DNA of 64,000 bases, from contig NC_135564.1 in assembly GCF_964340395.1 (NCBI RefSeq), positions 23,913,387-23,977,386 of the forward strand, given 5' to 3'. Position numbers and translations under genes: made by a program. The notes beneath the pieces were generated by a model. The model saw only the letters and a program-made list of their open reading frames with translations, was not told where the DNA came from and ran no database searches. Positions 26,296 to 38,087 of the stretch are shown piece by piece; the stretch's first letter is position 1, and each line of letters opens with the position of its first letter. Origin of the DNA: Glandiceps talaboti (taxonomy: Eukaryota > Hemichordata > Enteropneusta > Spengelidae).

Positions 26296-27351
26296 TCTAC
26301 TTTCTTCACAGGACATGGCACTTTGAATGATCACTGGTGGCTACGGGCTTGTAATCTAGTGGGTAGTGCATACTCGGCTAACACAGACCGTACCTATAAC
26401 TCAGGACAAAAGTCATATTTGCAGTTCTGTGAAAACATACAAGCCATACCCATGCCTGCCACTGAGGATCTGTTACTTATGTTTATCGCGTATCTCAAGG
26501 AAGATAGGAACCTAAAGTACAATACCATTCTGACATACCTTTATTCGGTACGCTCATTGCATATCAAAAGTGGCCTTCCAGACCCCCTTAAGGGTCGTTT
26601 TCGTATTCCATTAGCTATGAGATCAGTAAAAAGATTTCAAGGACCAGACTCTAAACAAAAGTTGGCAATAACATTTGACATTCTTGTGAAACTGCAACCT
26701 TTATATGATGTTTCACGTCCAATAGACCTTATTTTGTGGACTGCAATGGTAACTGCTTTTTTTGGTCTGTTTAGATCTGGCGAACTTGTAGTTAAACAAT
26801 TACCTTTTCAACCAACTGTTCATCTTACTGTTAATGATGTTAGTTTTACTGGTACTACTAAACCTATGCATTCTGTAGCCATTATTCACCTTAAACAATC
26901 CAAATGTGACCCATTTCGTAAAGGTGTTGATGTTGTTGTAGGCTGCTCAGGCAGCTCAATTTGTGCAGTGGATTTGTTATCACGCTTATATTCCCAACGT
27001 ATTAAGGCTGGTGCATCACCTAATGATGCTTTGTTTTTAATGCCAGGTAATAAGCCACTCACTAGATATATACTATTTAAAAGCCTCAAGACCTCACTTA
27101 GCCACATAGGACTAGACTCTAGTTTGTACAGTGGTCATAGTTTCCATAGTGGGGGTGCCACATCAGCAGCAGCAGCCGGAATTTCAGACTGGGAAATCAA
27201 AGTCATGGGTCGATGGTCTAGTGATTGTTACAGGAGATACATTCGTACTCCTAGACAAAACCTTTGCTCAACGAATGATTGTTCAACCCAGGGCAATGCC
27301 TCACCGCATTCAGTCAGTTCAGTGTACCAGTTATTAACCATAAGAGATTGA
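26296..27351 (+). CDS. Ngaro tyrosine recombinase
   Basis: A tyrosine recombinase that would integrate circular cDNA at short identical cores. The frame opens after a stop at 26293-26295. It has no ATG before residue-level homology begins: the first candidate start is TTG at 26323, and the next in-frame ATG is near 26452. Residue numbers below count from 26323 (342 aa). The N-terminal SAM-like core-binding region covers about residues 15-110. The catalytic domain has the first Arg at 151 (FGLFRSGE), the box-II region GHSFHSGGAT with His272, a GRWSS motif, and the nucleophile region CYRRYIR near 304-308. The second box-II Arg of the usual HxxR is His275 (codon CAT), which should impair catalysis. 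A splice-acceptor-like TTTCTTCACAG lies just upstream. Confidence 0.9.
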   Translation, partial: STFFTGHGTLNDHWWLRACNLVGSAYSANTDRTYNSGQKSYLQFCENIQAIPMPATEDLLLMFIAYLKEDRNLKYNTILTYLYSVRSLHIKSGLPDPLKGRFRIPLAMRSVKRFQGPDSKQKLAITFDILVKLQPLYDVSRPIDLILWTAMVTAFFGLFRSGELVVKQLPFQPTVHLTVNDVSFTGTTKPMHSVAIIHLKQSKCDPFRKGVDVVVGCSGSSICAVDLLSRLYSQRIKAGASPNDALFLMPGNKPLTRYILFKSLKTSLSHIGLDSSLYSGHSFHSGGATSAAAAGISDWEIKVMGRWSSDCYRRYIRTPRQNLCSTNDCSTQGNASPHSVSSVYQLLTIRD

Positions 27352-27450
27352 GTTAAAAGTGTTTTAATGTTTAGAAATATTAAGACGAAAATTTATAACA
27401 GCTGTAATTTAGTTGTGTTATGAGTCACATGTTCCTCATGTTGGGAGTTT

Positions 27451-27566
27451 GGGCAGCTTTTGTTTGGTGATATGTGAATGATACTTTTAACTCATTAAAC
27501 CAGTTGCCCATTGTGCCCACTCATTTGGTGTGTGTGTCTCTCGTTAATGTGTGGTTACTCACTAAT
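27451..27566 (+). repeat. Ngaro split direct repeat B1
   Basis: A 116-bp repeat identical to B2 (27822-27937). It directly precedes A2 and shares AAT at their junction, reproducing the end-to-end joint of a circular intermediate. Confidence 0.93.
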
Positions 27567-27708
27567 TGCACTTTAGAATTTATTTTAAAGAATTTTAGTG
27601 TACTTATGGTGTGGCGCCCTCAACGCTGATCATTGTTTAACTGTTACTACTACTGCGCATGTACAACCTGCTTTCACGCTGTTCGATCGCATGCAGTGTG
27701 TTTCAAAA
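27564..27708 (+). repeat. Ngaro split direct repeat A2
   Basis: A 145-bp copy of A1 with one substitution. It is followed by a 113-bp unique segment (27709-27821) containing a T-rich tract, then B2. Confidence 0.93.
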
Positions 27709-27821
27709 CCCTCCCACCCAACCCTATTATGAAGATAAACCCACATGTCATGCTATTACATTACATCATTTCTATGTTGTTTCCAATGTTTTTTTGTTTT
27801 TTTTTAGACTTCTTACTTATA

Positions 27822-27937
27822 GGGCAGCTTTTGTTTGGTGATATGTGAATGATACTTTTAACTCATTAAACCAGTTGCCCATTGTGCCCACTCATTTGGT
27901 GTGTGTGTCTCTCGTTAATGTGTGGTTACTCACTAAT
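27822..27937 (+). repeat. Ngaro split direct repeat B2 (right end)
   Basis: A 116-bp repeat identical to B1. It ends with CACTAAT, and satellite A resumes immediately as AGTGGCTATTGG, so the terminal AAT is common to element and target. Confidence 0.93.
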
Positions 27938-30900
27938 AGTGGCTATTGGCAATTTACCAAAAAAGCTTGATCTCGGATAAATAGCAGCTTTTGGCTTTTT
28001 ACCCAAACAGCTTGATCTCAGATAATTAGCGGCTTTTGGCTATTAAACCAAATTGCTTGATATCAGCTAATTAGCAGCTATTGGCTATTTACCCAAATAG
28101 CTTGATCTCAGATAATTAGTGGCTTTTGCCTATTTACCTCAAATAGCTTGATCTTAGATAAATAGCAGCTATTACCTATTTAACCAAATAGCTTGATCTC
28201 AGATAAATAGCAGCTATTGGCTATTTACCCAAATAGCTTGATCTCAGATAATTAGCGGCTTTTGGTTATTTACCCAAATTGCTTGATCTCAGATAAATAG
28301 TGGCTATTGGCTATTTACCCAAATAGCTTGATCTCAGATAAATAGTGGCTATTGGCTATTTACCAAAAAAGCTTGATCTCAGATAAATAGCGGCTATTGG
28401 CAATTTACCCAAATAGCTTGATCTCAAATAATTAGCGGCTTTTGGCTATTTACCCAAATTGCTTGATCTAAGATAATTAGCGGCTTTTGCATATTTACCC
28501 CAAATAGCTTGATCTGAGATAAATAGCGGCTTTTGCCTATATACCCCAAATAGCTTGATCTTAGATAAATAGCGGCTATTGCCTATTTAACCAAATAGCT
28601 TGATCTCAGATAAATAGCGGCTATTGGCAATTTACCCAAATAGCTTGATCTCAAATAATTAGCGGCTTTTGGCTATTTACCCAAATTGCTTGATCTAAGA
28701 TAATTAGCGGCTTTTGCCTATTTACCCCAAATAGCTTGATCTGAGATAAATAGCGGCTTTTGCCTATATACCCCAAATAGCTTGATCTTAGATAAATAGC
28801 GGCTATTGCCTATTTAACCAAATAGCTTGATCTCAGATAAATAGCGACTGTAGGCTATTTACCAAAATAGCTTGATCTTAGATAAATAGTGGCTATTGCC
28901 TATTTAACCAAATAGCTTGATCTCAGATAAATAGCGACTGTAGGCTATTTACCAAAATAGCTTGATCTCAGATAAATAGCAGCTATTGGCTATTTAACCA
29001 AATAGCTTGATCTCAGATAAATAGCTACTGTAGGCTATTTACCAAAATAGCTTGATCTCAGATAAATAGCAGCTATTGGCTATTTACCCAAATAGCTTGA
29101 TCTCAGATAATTAGCGGCTTTTGGTTATTTACCCAAATTGCTTGATCTCAGATAAATAGTGGCTATTGGCTATTTACCCAAAAATCTTGATCTCAGATAA
29201 ATAGCGGCTATTGGCAATTTACCCAAATAGCTTGATCTGAGATAAATAGCAGCTATTGGCTTTTTACCCAAATAGCTTGATCTAAGATAAATAGCGGCTA
29301 TTAGCTATTTACCAAAATAGCTTGATCTCAGATAAATAGCTGCTATTGGGTATTTACCCAAATAGCTTGATCTCAGGTAAACAGTGGCTATTGACTATTT
29401 ACCCAAATAGCTTGATCTGAGATAAATAGCGGCTATTGGCTTTTTATAGCTTGATCTCAGATAATTAGCGGCTTTTGGTTATTTACCCAAATTGCTTGAT
29501 CTCAGATAAATAGTGGCTATTGGCTATTTACCCAAAAAGCTTGATCTCAGATAAATAGCGGCTATTGCCTATTTACCCAAATAGCTTGATCTCAGATAAA
29601 TAGCGGCTATTGGCTTTTTACCCAAATAGCTTGATCTAAGGTAAATAGCGGCTATTAGCTATTTACCAAAATAGCTTGATCTCAGATAAATAGCTGCTAT
29701 TGGCTATTTACAAAAAAAAGATTGATCTCAGATAAATAACGGGTATTGGCTATTTACCAAAAAAGCTTGATCTCAGATAAATAGCGGCTATTGGTTATTT
29801 ACCAAAATAGCTTGATCTCTGATAAATAGCAGCTATTGGCTATTTACCCAAATAGCTTGATCTCAGATAATCAGCGGCTTTTGGTTATTTACCCGAATTG
29901 CTTGATCTCAGATAAATAGCGGCTATTGGCTAATTACGGAAATACCTTGATCTCCGATAAATAGCAGCTATTGGCTATTTACCCAAAAAGCTTGATCTCA
30001 GATAAATAGCGGCTATTGGCTATTTACCCAAAGAGCTTGATCTCAGATAAATAGCGGCTATTGGCTATTTACTAAAATAGCTTGATCTCAGATAAATAGC
30101 GGCTATTGGCTTTTTACCCAAATAGCTTGATCTCAGATAAATAGCGGCTATTGGCTTTTCAACCAAATAGCTTGATCTCAGATAAATAGCGGCTTTTGGC
30201 TATTTACCAAAATATCTTGATCTCAGATAAATAGCGACTATTGGCTATTTACAAAAATAGCTTGATCTCAGATAATTAGCGGCTTTTGGCTATTTACCCA
30301 AATTGCTTGATCTCAAATAATTAGCAGCTTTTGGCTATTTACCCAAATTGCTTGATCTAAGATAATTAGCAGCTATTGGCTATTTACCAAAATAGCTTGA
30401 TCGTAGATAAATAGCGGCTATTGCCTATTTACCCAAATAGCTTGATCTCAGATAAATAACATTTATTAGCTATTTACCCAAATAGCTTGATCTCAGATAA
30501 TTAGCGGCTTTTGGTTATTTACCCAAATTGCTTGATCTCAGATAAATAGTGGCTATTAACTATTTACCCAAATAGCTTGATCTCAGGTAAATAATGGCTA
30601 CCGGGGTATTGGCTATTTACCAAAAAAGCGTGATCTCAGATAAATAGCGGCTATTGGCAATTTACCCAAATAGCTTGATCTGAGATAAATTGCGGCTTTT
30701 GGCTTTTTACCCAAATAGCTTGATCTCAGATAATTAGCAGCTATTGGCTATTTACAAAAATAGCTTGATCTCAGATAATTAGCGGCTTTTGGCTATTTAC
30801 CCAAATTGCTTGATCTCAGATAATAAGCGGCTTTTGGCTATTTACCCAAATTGATTGATCTAAGATAATTAGCAGCTATTGGCTATTTACCCGAATAGCT

Positions 30901-32319
30901 TGATCTCAGATAATTAGCGGCTTTTGCCTATTTACCCCAAATAGCTTGATCTTAGATAAATAGTGGCTATTGCCTATTTACCCAAATAGCTTGATCTAAG
31001 GTAAATAGCAGCTATTAGCTATTTACCAAAATGGCTTGATCTCAGATAAATAGCTGTTATTGGCTTTTTACAAAAATAGCTTGATCTCAGATAAATAACG
31101 GCTATTGGCTATTACCAAAAAAGCTTGATCTCAGATAAATAGCGGCTATTGGCTATTTACCAAAATAGCTTGATCTTAGATAAAAAGCGGCTATTGCCTA
31201 TTTACCCAAATAGCTTGATCTCAGATAAATAGCATTTATTGGCTATTTACCCAAATAGCTTGATCTCAGATAATTAGCGGCTTTTGGTTATTTACCCAAA
31301 TTGCTTTATCTCAGATAAATAGCGGTTATTGGCTATTTACTAAAATAGCTTGATCTCAAATAAATAGCGGCTATTGGCTATTTACCCAAATAGCTTGATC
31401 TTAGATAAATAGCGGCTATTGCCTATTTACCCACATAGCTTGATCTCAGATAGATATCGGCTATTGGCTATTTATCCAAATAGCTTGATTTCAGATAAAT
31501 AACTGGTATTGGTTATTTACCAAAATAATTTGATCTCAGATAAATAGCAGCTATTGGCTATTTACCAAAATAGTTTGATCTCAGATAATTAACAAAAATA
31601 GCTTGATCTTAGAGCTAAAAAAACAGTGGCAATTGGCTATTTACCCAAATATCTTGATCTCAGATAAATAGCAGCTATTGGCTATTTACCCAAATAGCTT
31701 GATCTCCAAAAAAAAATTCCAGCTATTGGCTATTTACCAAAATAGCTTGATCTCAGATAAATAGCGGCTTTTGGCTATTTACCCAAATTGCTTGATCTAA
31801 GATAATTAGCAGCTATTGGCTATTTACCAAAATAGCTTGATCGTAGATAAATAGCGGCTATTGCCTATTTACCCAAATAGCTTGATCTCAGATAAATAAC
31901 ATTTATTAGCTATTTACCCAAATAGCTTGATCTCAGATAATTAGCGGCTTTTGGTTATTTACCCAAATTGCTTGATCTAAGATAATTAGCAGCTATTGGC
32001 TATTTACCAAAATAGCTTGATCGTAGATAAATAGCGGCTATTGCCTATTTACCCAAATAGCTTGATCTCAGATAAATAACATTTATTAGCTATTTACCCA
32101 AATAGCTTGATCTCAGATAATTAGCGGCTTTTGGTTATTTACCCAAATTGCTTGATCTCAGATAAATAGTGGCTATTGACTATTTACCCAAATAGCTTGA
32201 TCTCAGATACATAATGGCTAGCGGGGTATTGGCTAATTACCAAAAAAGCTTGATCTCAGATAAATAGCGGCTATTGGCAATTTACCCAAATAGCTTGATC
32301 TGAGATAAATTGCGGCTTT
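27938..32319. repeat. Satellite A (right array)
   Basis: A continuation of the 45-bp satellite, about 97 monomers, in the same orientation and variant style as the left array. It includes copies of the AATGGCTA(C/G)CGGGG variant near 30595 and 32213 and the poly-A monomer near 31705. It ends abruptly inside a monomer at TGCGGCTTT, where satellite B starts. Confidence 0.96.
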
Positions 32320-35300
32320 AATAATCCCATACACCAATGGTCTCAGATGAAGTATCTCACACTCGTTAGGAAAATAATCCCACACACCAATGGTCTAAGA
32401 TGAAGTATCCCACACTCGTTAGGAAAATAATCCCATACACCAATGGTCTAAGATGAAGTATCTCACACTCGTTAGGAAAATAATCCCATACACCAATGGT
32501 CTAATATGGCGTATCTCACACTCGTTAGGAAAATAATTCCACACACCAATGGTCTAAGATGGAGTATCTCACACTCGTTAGGAAAATAATCCCATACACC
32601 AATGGTCTAAGATGAAGTATCTCACACTCGTTGACAAAATAATCTCACACACCAATGGTCTAAGATGAAGTATCTCACACTCGTTAGGAAAATAATCCCA
32701 TACACCAATGGTCTAATATGGCGTATCTCACACTCGTTAGGAAAATAATTCCACACACCAATGGTCTAAGATGGAGTATCTCACACTCGTTAGGAAAATA
32801 ATCCCATACACTAATGGTCTAAGATGGAGTATCTCACACTCGTTAGGAAAATAATCCCATACACCAATGGTCTAAGATGAAGTATCTCACACTCGTTAGG
32901 AAAATAATCCTATACACCAATGGTCTCAGATGGAGTATCTCACACTCGTTAGGAAAATAATCCCATACACCAATGGTCTAATATGGCGTATCTCACACTC
33001 GTTAGGAAAATAATTCCACACACCAATGGTCTAAGATGGAGTATCTCACACTCGTTAGGAAAATAATCCCACACACCAATGGTCTAAGATGAAGTATCTC
33101 ACACTCGTTAGGAAAATAATCTCATACACCAATGGTCTAAGATGAAGTATCTCACACTCGTTAGGAAAATAATCCTATACACCAATGGTCTCAGATGGAG
33201 TATCTCACACTCGTTAGGAAAATAATCCCATACACCAATGGTCTAAGATGGAGTATCTCACACTCGTTAGGAAAATAATCCCACACACCAATGGTCTAAG
33301 ATGGAGTATCTCACACTCGTTAGGAAAATAATCCCACACACCAATGGTCTAAGATGTATCTCACACTCGTTATCAAAATAATCCCACACACCAATGGTCT
33401 AATATGGAGTATCTCACACTCGTTAGGAAAATAATCCCACACACCAATGGTCTAAGATGGAGTATCTCACACTCGTTAGGAAAATAATCCCACACACCAA
33501 TGGTCTAAGATGGAGTATCTCACACTCGTTAGGAAAATAATCCCACACACCAATGGTCTAATATGGAGTATCTCACACTCGTTAGGAAAATAATCCCACA
33601 CACCAATGGTCTAATATGGAGTATCTCACACTCGTTAGGAAAATAATCCCACACACCAATGGTCTAAGATGAAGTATCTCACACTCGTTAGGAAAATAAT
33701 CCCATACACCAATGGTCTAAGATGGAGTATCTCACACTCGTTAGGAAAATAATCCCATACACCAATGGTCTAAGATGAAGTATCTCACACTCGTTAGGAA
33801 AATAATCCTATACACCAATGGTCTCAGATGGAGTATCTCACACTCGTTAGGAAAATAATCCCACACACCAATGGTCTAAGATGGAGTATCTCACACTCGT
33901 TAGGAAAATAATCCCATACACCAATGGTCTAAGATGAAGTATCTCACACTCGTTAGGAAAATAATCCCATACACCAATGGTCTAATATGGCGTATCTCAC
34001 ACTCGTTAGGAAAATAATTCCACACACCAATGGTCTAAGATGGAGTATCTCACACTCGTTAGGAAAATAATCCCATACACCAATGGTCTAAGATGGAGTA
34101 TCTCACACTCGTTAGGAAAATAATCCCATACACCAATGGTCTAAGATGAAGTATCTCACACTCGTTAGGAAAATAATCCTATACACCAATGGTCTCAGAT
34201 GGAGTATCTCACACTCGTTAGGAAAATAATCCCATACACCAATGGTCTAATATGGCGTATCTCACACTCGTTAGGAAAATAATTCCACACACCAATGGTC
34301 TAAGATCTCACACTCGTTAGGAAAATAATCCCACACACCAATGGTCTAAGATGGAGTATCTCACACTCGTTATCAAAATAATCCCACACACCAATGGTCT
34401 AATATGGAGTATCTCACACTCGTTAGGAAAATAATCCCACACACCAATGGTCTAATATGGAGTATCTCACACTCGTTAGGAAAATAATCCCACACACCAA
34501 TGGTCTAAGATGAAGTATCTCACACTCGTTAGGAAAATAATCCCATACACCAATGGTCTAAGATGGAGTATCTCACACTCGTTAGGAAAATAATCCCATA
34601 CACCAATGGTCTAAGATGAAGTATCTCACACTCGTTAGGAAAATAATCCTATACACCAATGGTCTCAGATGGAGTATCTCACACTCGTTAGGAAAATAAT
34701 CCCATACACCAATGGTCTAATATGGCGTATCTCACACTCGTTAGGAAAATAATTCCACACACCAATGGTCTAAGATGGAGTATCTCACACTCGTTAGGAA
34801 AATAATCCCATACACCAATGGTCTAAGATGGAGTATCTCACACTCGTTAGGAAAATAATCCCATACACCAATGGTCTAAGATGAAGTATCTCACACTCGT
34901 TAGGAAAATAATCCTATACACCAATGGTCTCAGATGGAGTATCTCACACTCGTTAGGAAAATAATCCCATACACCAATGGTCTAATATGGCGTATCTCAC
35001 ACTCGTTAGGAAAATAATTCCACACACCAATGGTCTAAGATGGAGTATCTCACACTCGTTAGGAAAATAATCCCACACACCAATGGTCTAAGATGGAGTA
35101 TCTCACACTCGTTAGGAAAATAATCCCACACACCAATGGTCTAAGATGGAGTATCTCACACTCGTTAGGAAAATAATCCCATACACCAATGGTCTAAGAT
35201 GGAGTATCTCACACTCGTTAGGAAAATAATCCCACACACCAATGGTCTAAGATGTATCTCACACTCGTTATCAAAATAATCCCACACACCAATGGTCTAA

Positions 35301-35374
35301 TATGGAGTATCTCACACTCGTTAGGAAAATAATCCCATACACCAATGGTCTAAGATGGAGTATCTCACACTCGT
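32320..35374. repeat. Satellite B, 53-bp monomer
   Basis: About 57 head-to-tail copies of a 53-bp monomer, for example AATAATCCCATACACCAATG then GTCTAAGATGGAGTATCTCA then CACTCGTTAGGAA. Recurrent variants (TAATATGGCG, GAAGTATC, a short GATGTATCTC unit, TTATCAAAAT) come in repeated order, so blocks of several monomers were amplified together. The TTAGG inside each monomer is a single occurrence, not a telomeric array. No coding potential is seen. Confidence 0.96.
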
Positions 35375-36142
35375 CGATAAATGTTTTTTACCAAAACTCA
35401 TGTGAGATATTCAGTCTCATTACAGAGGGGCTTTGGATTCTATTAGTCTCATGCGAGTCGCAGGAGAGTCTATATGACAAAAAACCCTAGGGTTCGTGAG
35501 ATATTCCTTCTTATGGTGCGTGTGATTATTTGTGGGATTATTTTTCACGTTGTCATCTTTATTCTAGTAAAAACAAAATGTAACATACGCATAGGTTCAG
35601 AGCGTACGATTAATTTAATCACACAATTCGTGTTCCACTCTCTCAGACTACCGGGATTATCGGAAGGATTATGACATTTTCAGGTAAATAAATATTCAGA
35701 ACTTACAAGGGTAAATACTTACTAGAGTAAATAAATATTGGCTATGCCATCTCTCTTGTTATGAATATTCGTACACGTGAATTACAGCTAAGTTGTTGTT
35801 ATTCTTAGTAAAGATGTCGGGTCCATTTAGGTTTATCATTATTTTATTCCTTTATTGATATTCATTTATTGACATTTGAATTGAATGTTTTGATCTTTAT
35901 GAATGTCTCAAATGAAGAAATATATGAAGTTCAGCTATCGAATCTTTATCAAAACCTCATGTTAACAGTTAACGAACAAGTGTATGTGTGCATTGTGAGT
36001 GTCTGTTAGTGGACTTGGAATGTTAACAACAGAGACATTGTAGTCTTAATTTTATTTGATATTTTGATTGTTATCATATTAGTAATTTTATTTATTATAT
36101 TTATCCAAACCGTTAATGAACAAGTTGCATGAGTGTATGTGT
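35375..36142. other. Gene-free flank of satellite B
   Basis: AT-rich unique sequence with no ORF of recognisable family and no splice-bounded exon. The part at 35484-35545 resembles an inverted satellite B monomer and is listed separately. Confidence 0.6.
35484..35545 (-). repeat. Diverged inverted satellite B monomer
   Basis: Read on the minus strand this segment gives AAAATAATCCCACA ... GGAATATCTCACGAAC ... CCTAGG. That follows the order of satellite B (AAAATAATCCCACA, GGAGTATCTCACAC, GTTAGG) with small indels. It lies about 110 bp outside the array edge in opposite orientation. Confidence 0.55.
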
Positions 36143-36231
36143 CTGTATGTCTGTCTGTATGTATGTATGTATGTATGTATGTATGTATGTATGTATGTAT
36201 GTATGTACATGTATGTCTGCATGTCTGTCTA
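36143..36231. repeat. (TGTA)n microsatellite
   Basis: An interrupted TGTA/TGTC tract of about 89 bp. The core is a run of more than ten perfect GTAT units. Confidence 0.95.
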
Positions 36232-37465
<1,234 letters not shown>

Positions 37466-38087
37466 CTGAATTACACAAGTGCCAAAGGAAATATTTATCT
37501 GAAGTAAAAACAAGACAATAAGTGCTTCAGTGTCCAATATATGGCTTTCCGGTTTATTATTCTTAGAACTACAATGTTACTAACCTAACTAAGTCTGTAA
37601 AGATAATACGTTTTAGACAAGTAATAAAAAGTAATCAAATATACTCAAGGATTTGGAAAACATAGTCGAAATATCATGATATATGTATTTCAAGTTGTTT
37701 TCTTTATTTTGATTTTATATTCATATATTATTCTGTAGTGTATTCTCATAACTATATTTAATAATCATTTGATATATTCTTAGAAATTTGTAATTTCTAT
37801 AAATTGTTACATAGATATGGGGCTTATACGAATTACTCTCAGATTCCAAACTGGAACCATTTTTTCCAATAAATTATTTGTTTCCATTGAAACGTGATAA
37901 TTGTTTAACACACAAAAAATGTCATTGCTTATAAAAGAAGCAGAGTGTACAAATTTCTGTGAAGGCATATATAGTCGTTTTATTCCCTCTGTTCCTGAAG
38001 GTGTGTAGTGATTTAACACGTGACTCTACTACTACTACGACGGCGACACTCAGAACGCTGAATTCTCTGTCGGTTGTGATTTGTCAC
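37466..38087. other. Intergenic downstream of the TRIM copy
   Basis: AT-rich sequence without recognisable features. It would be the 3' flank of the minus-strand TRIM-NHL copy. Confidence 0.5.

Larger units (their letters stand above)
23502..27937 (+). mobile_element. Ngaro-type tyrosine-recombinase retrotransposon
   Basis: A complete element with the order A1 - gag - RT/RNase H - tyrosine recombinase - B1 - A2 - B2. This split-direct-repeat layout characterises Ngaro and PAT-like elements. No methyltransferase-like domain is seen between RNase H and recombinase, which favours Ngaro. A1/A2 differ at one position over 145 bp and B1/B2 are identical over 116 bp, so the insertion looks recent. 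Both junctions share the trinucleotide AAT with satellite A, and no target-site duplication exists, as expected for recombinase-mediated integration of a circular cDNA. The three ORFs are open, but one recombinase active-site residue is changed. Confidence 0.93.

Noticed and set aside
27633-27848. Small ORFs at the right end of Ngaro
   Set aside because: They run across repeat A2 and the T-rich spacer, with no matching frame conservation in A1.
1-32319. CRISPR-like array of short regular repeats
   Set aside because: Monomers are contiguous and share sequence over their whole 45 bp; there are no unique spacers, and the context is eukaryotic.
32320-35374. TTAGG telomere repeat
   Set aside because: TTAGG occurs once per 53-bp monomer as part of GTTAGGAAAATAA, never in tandem.
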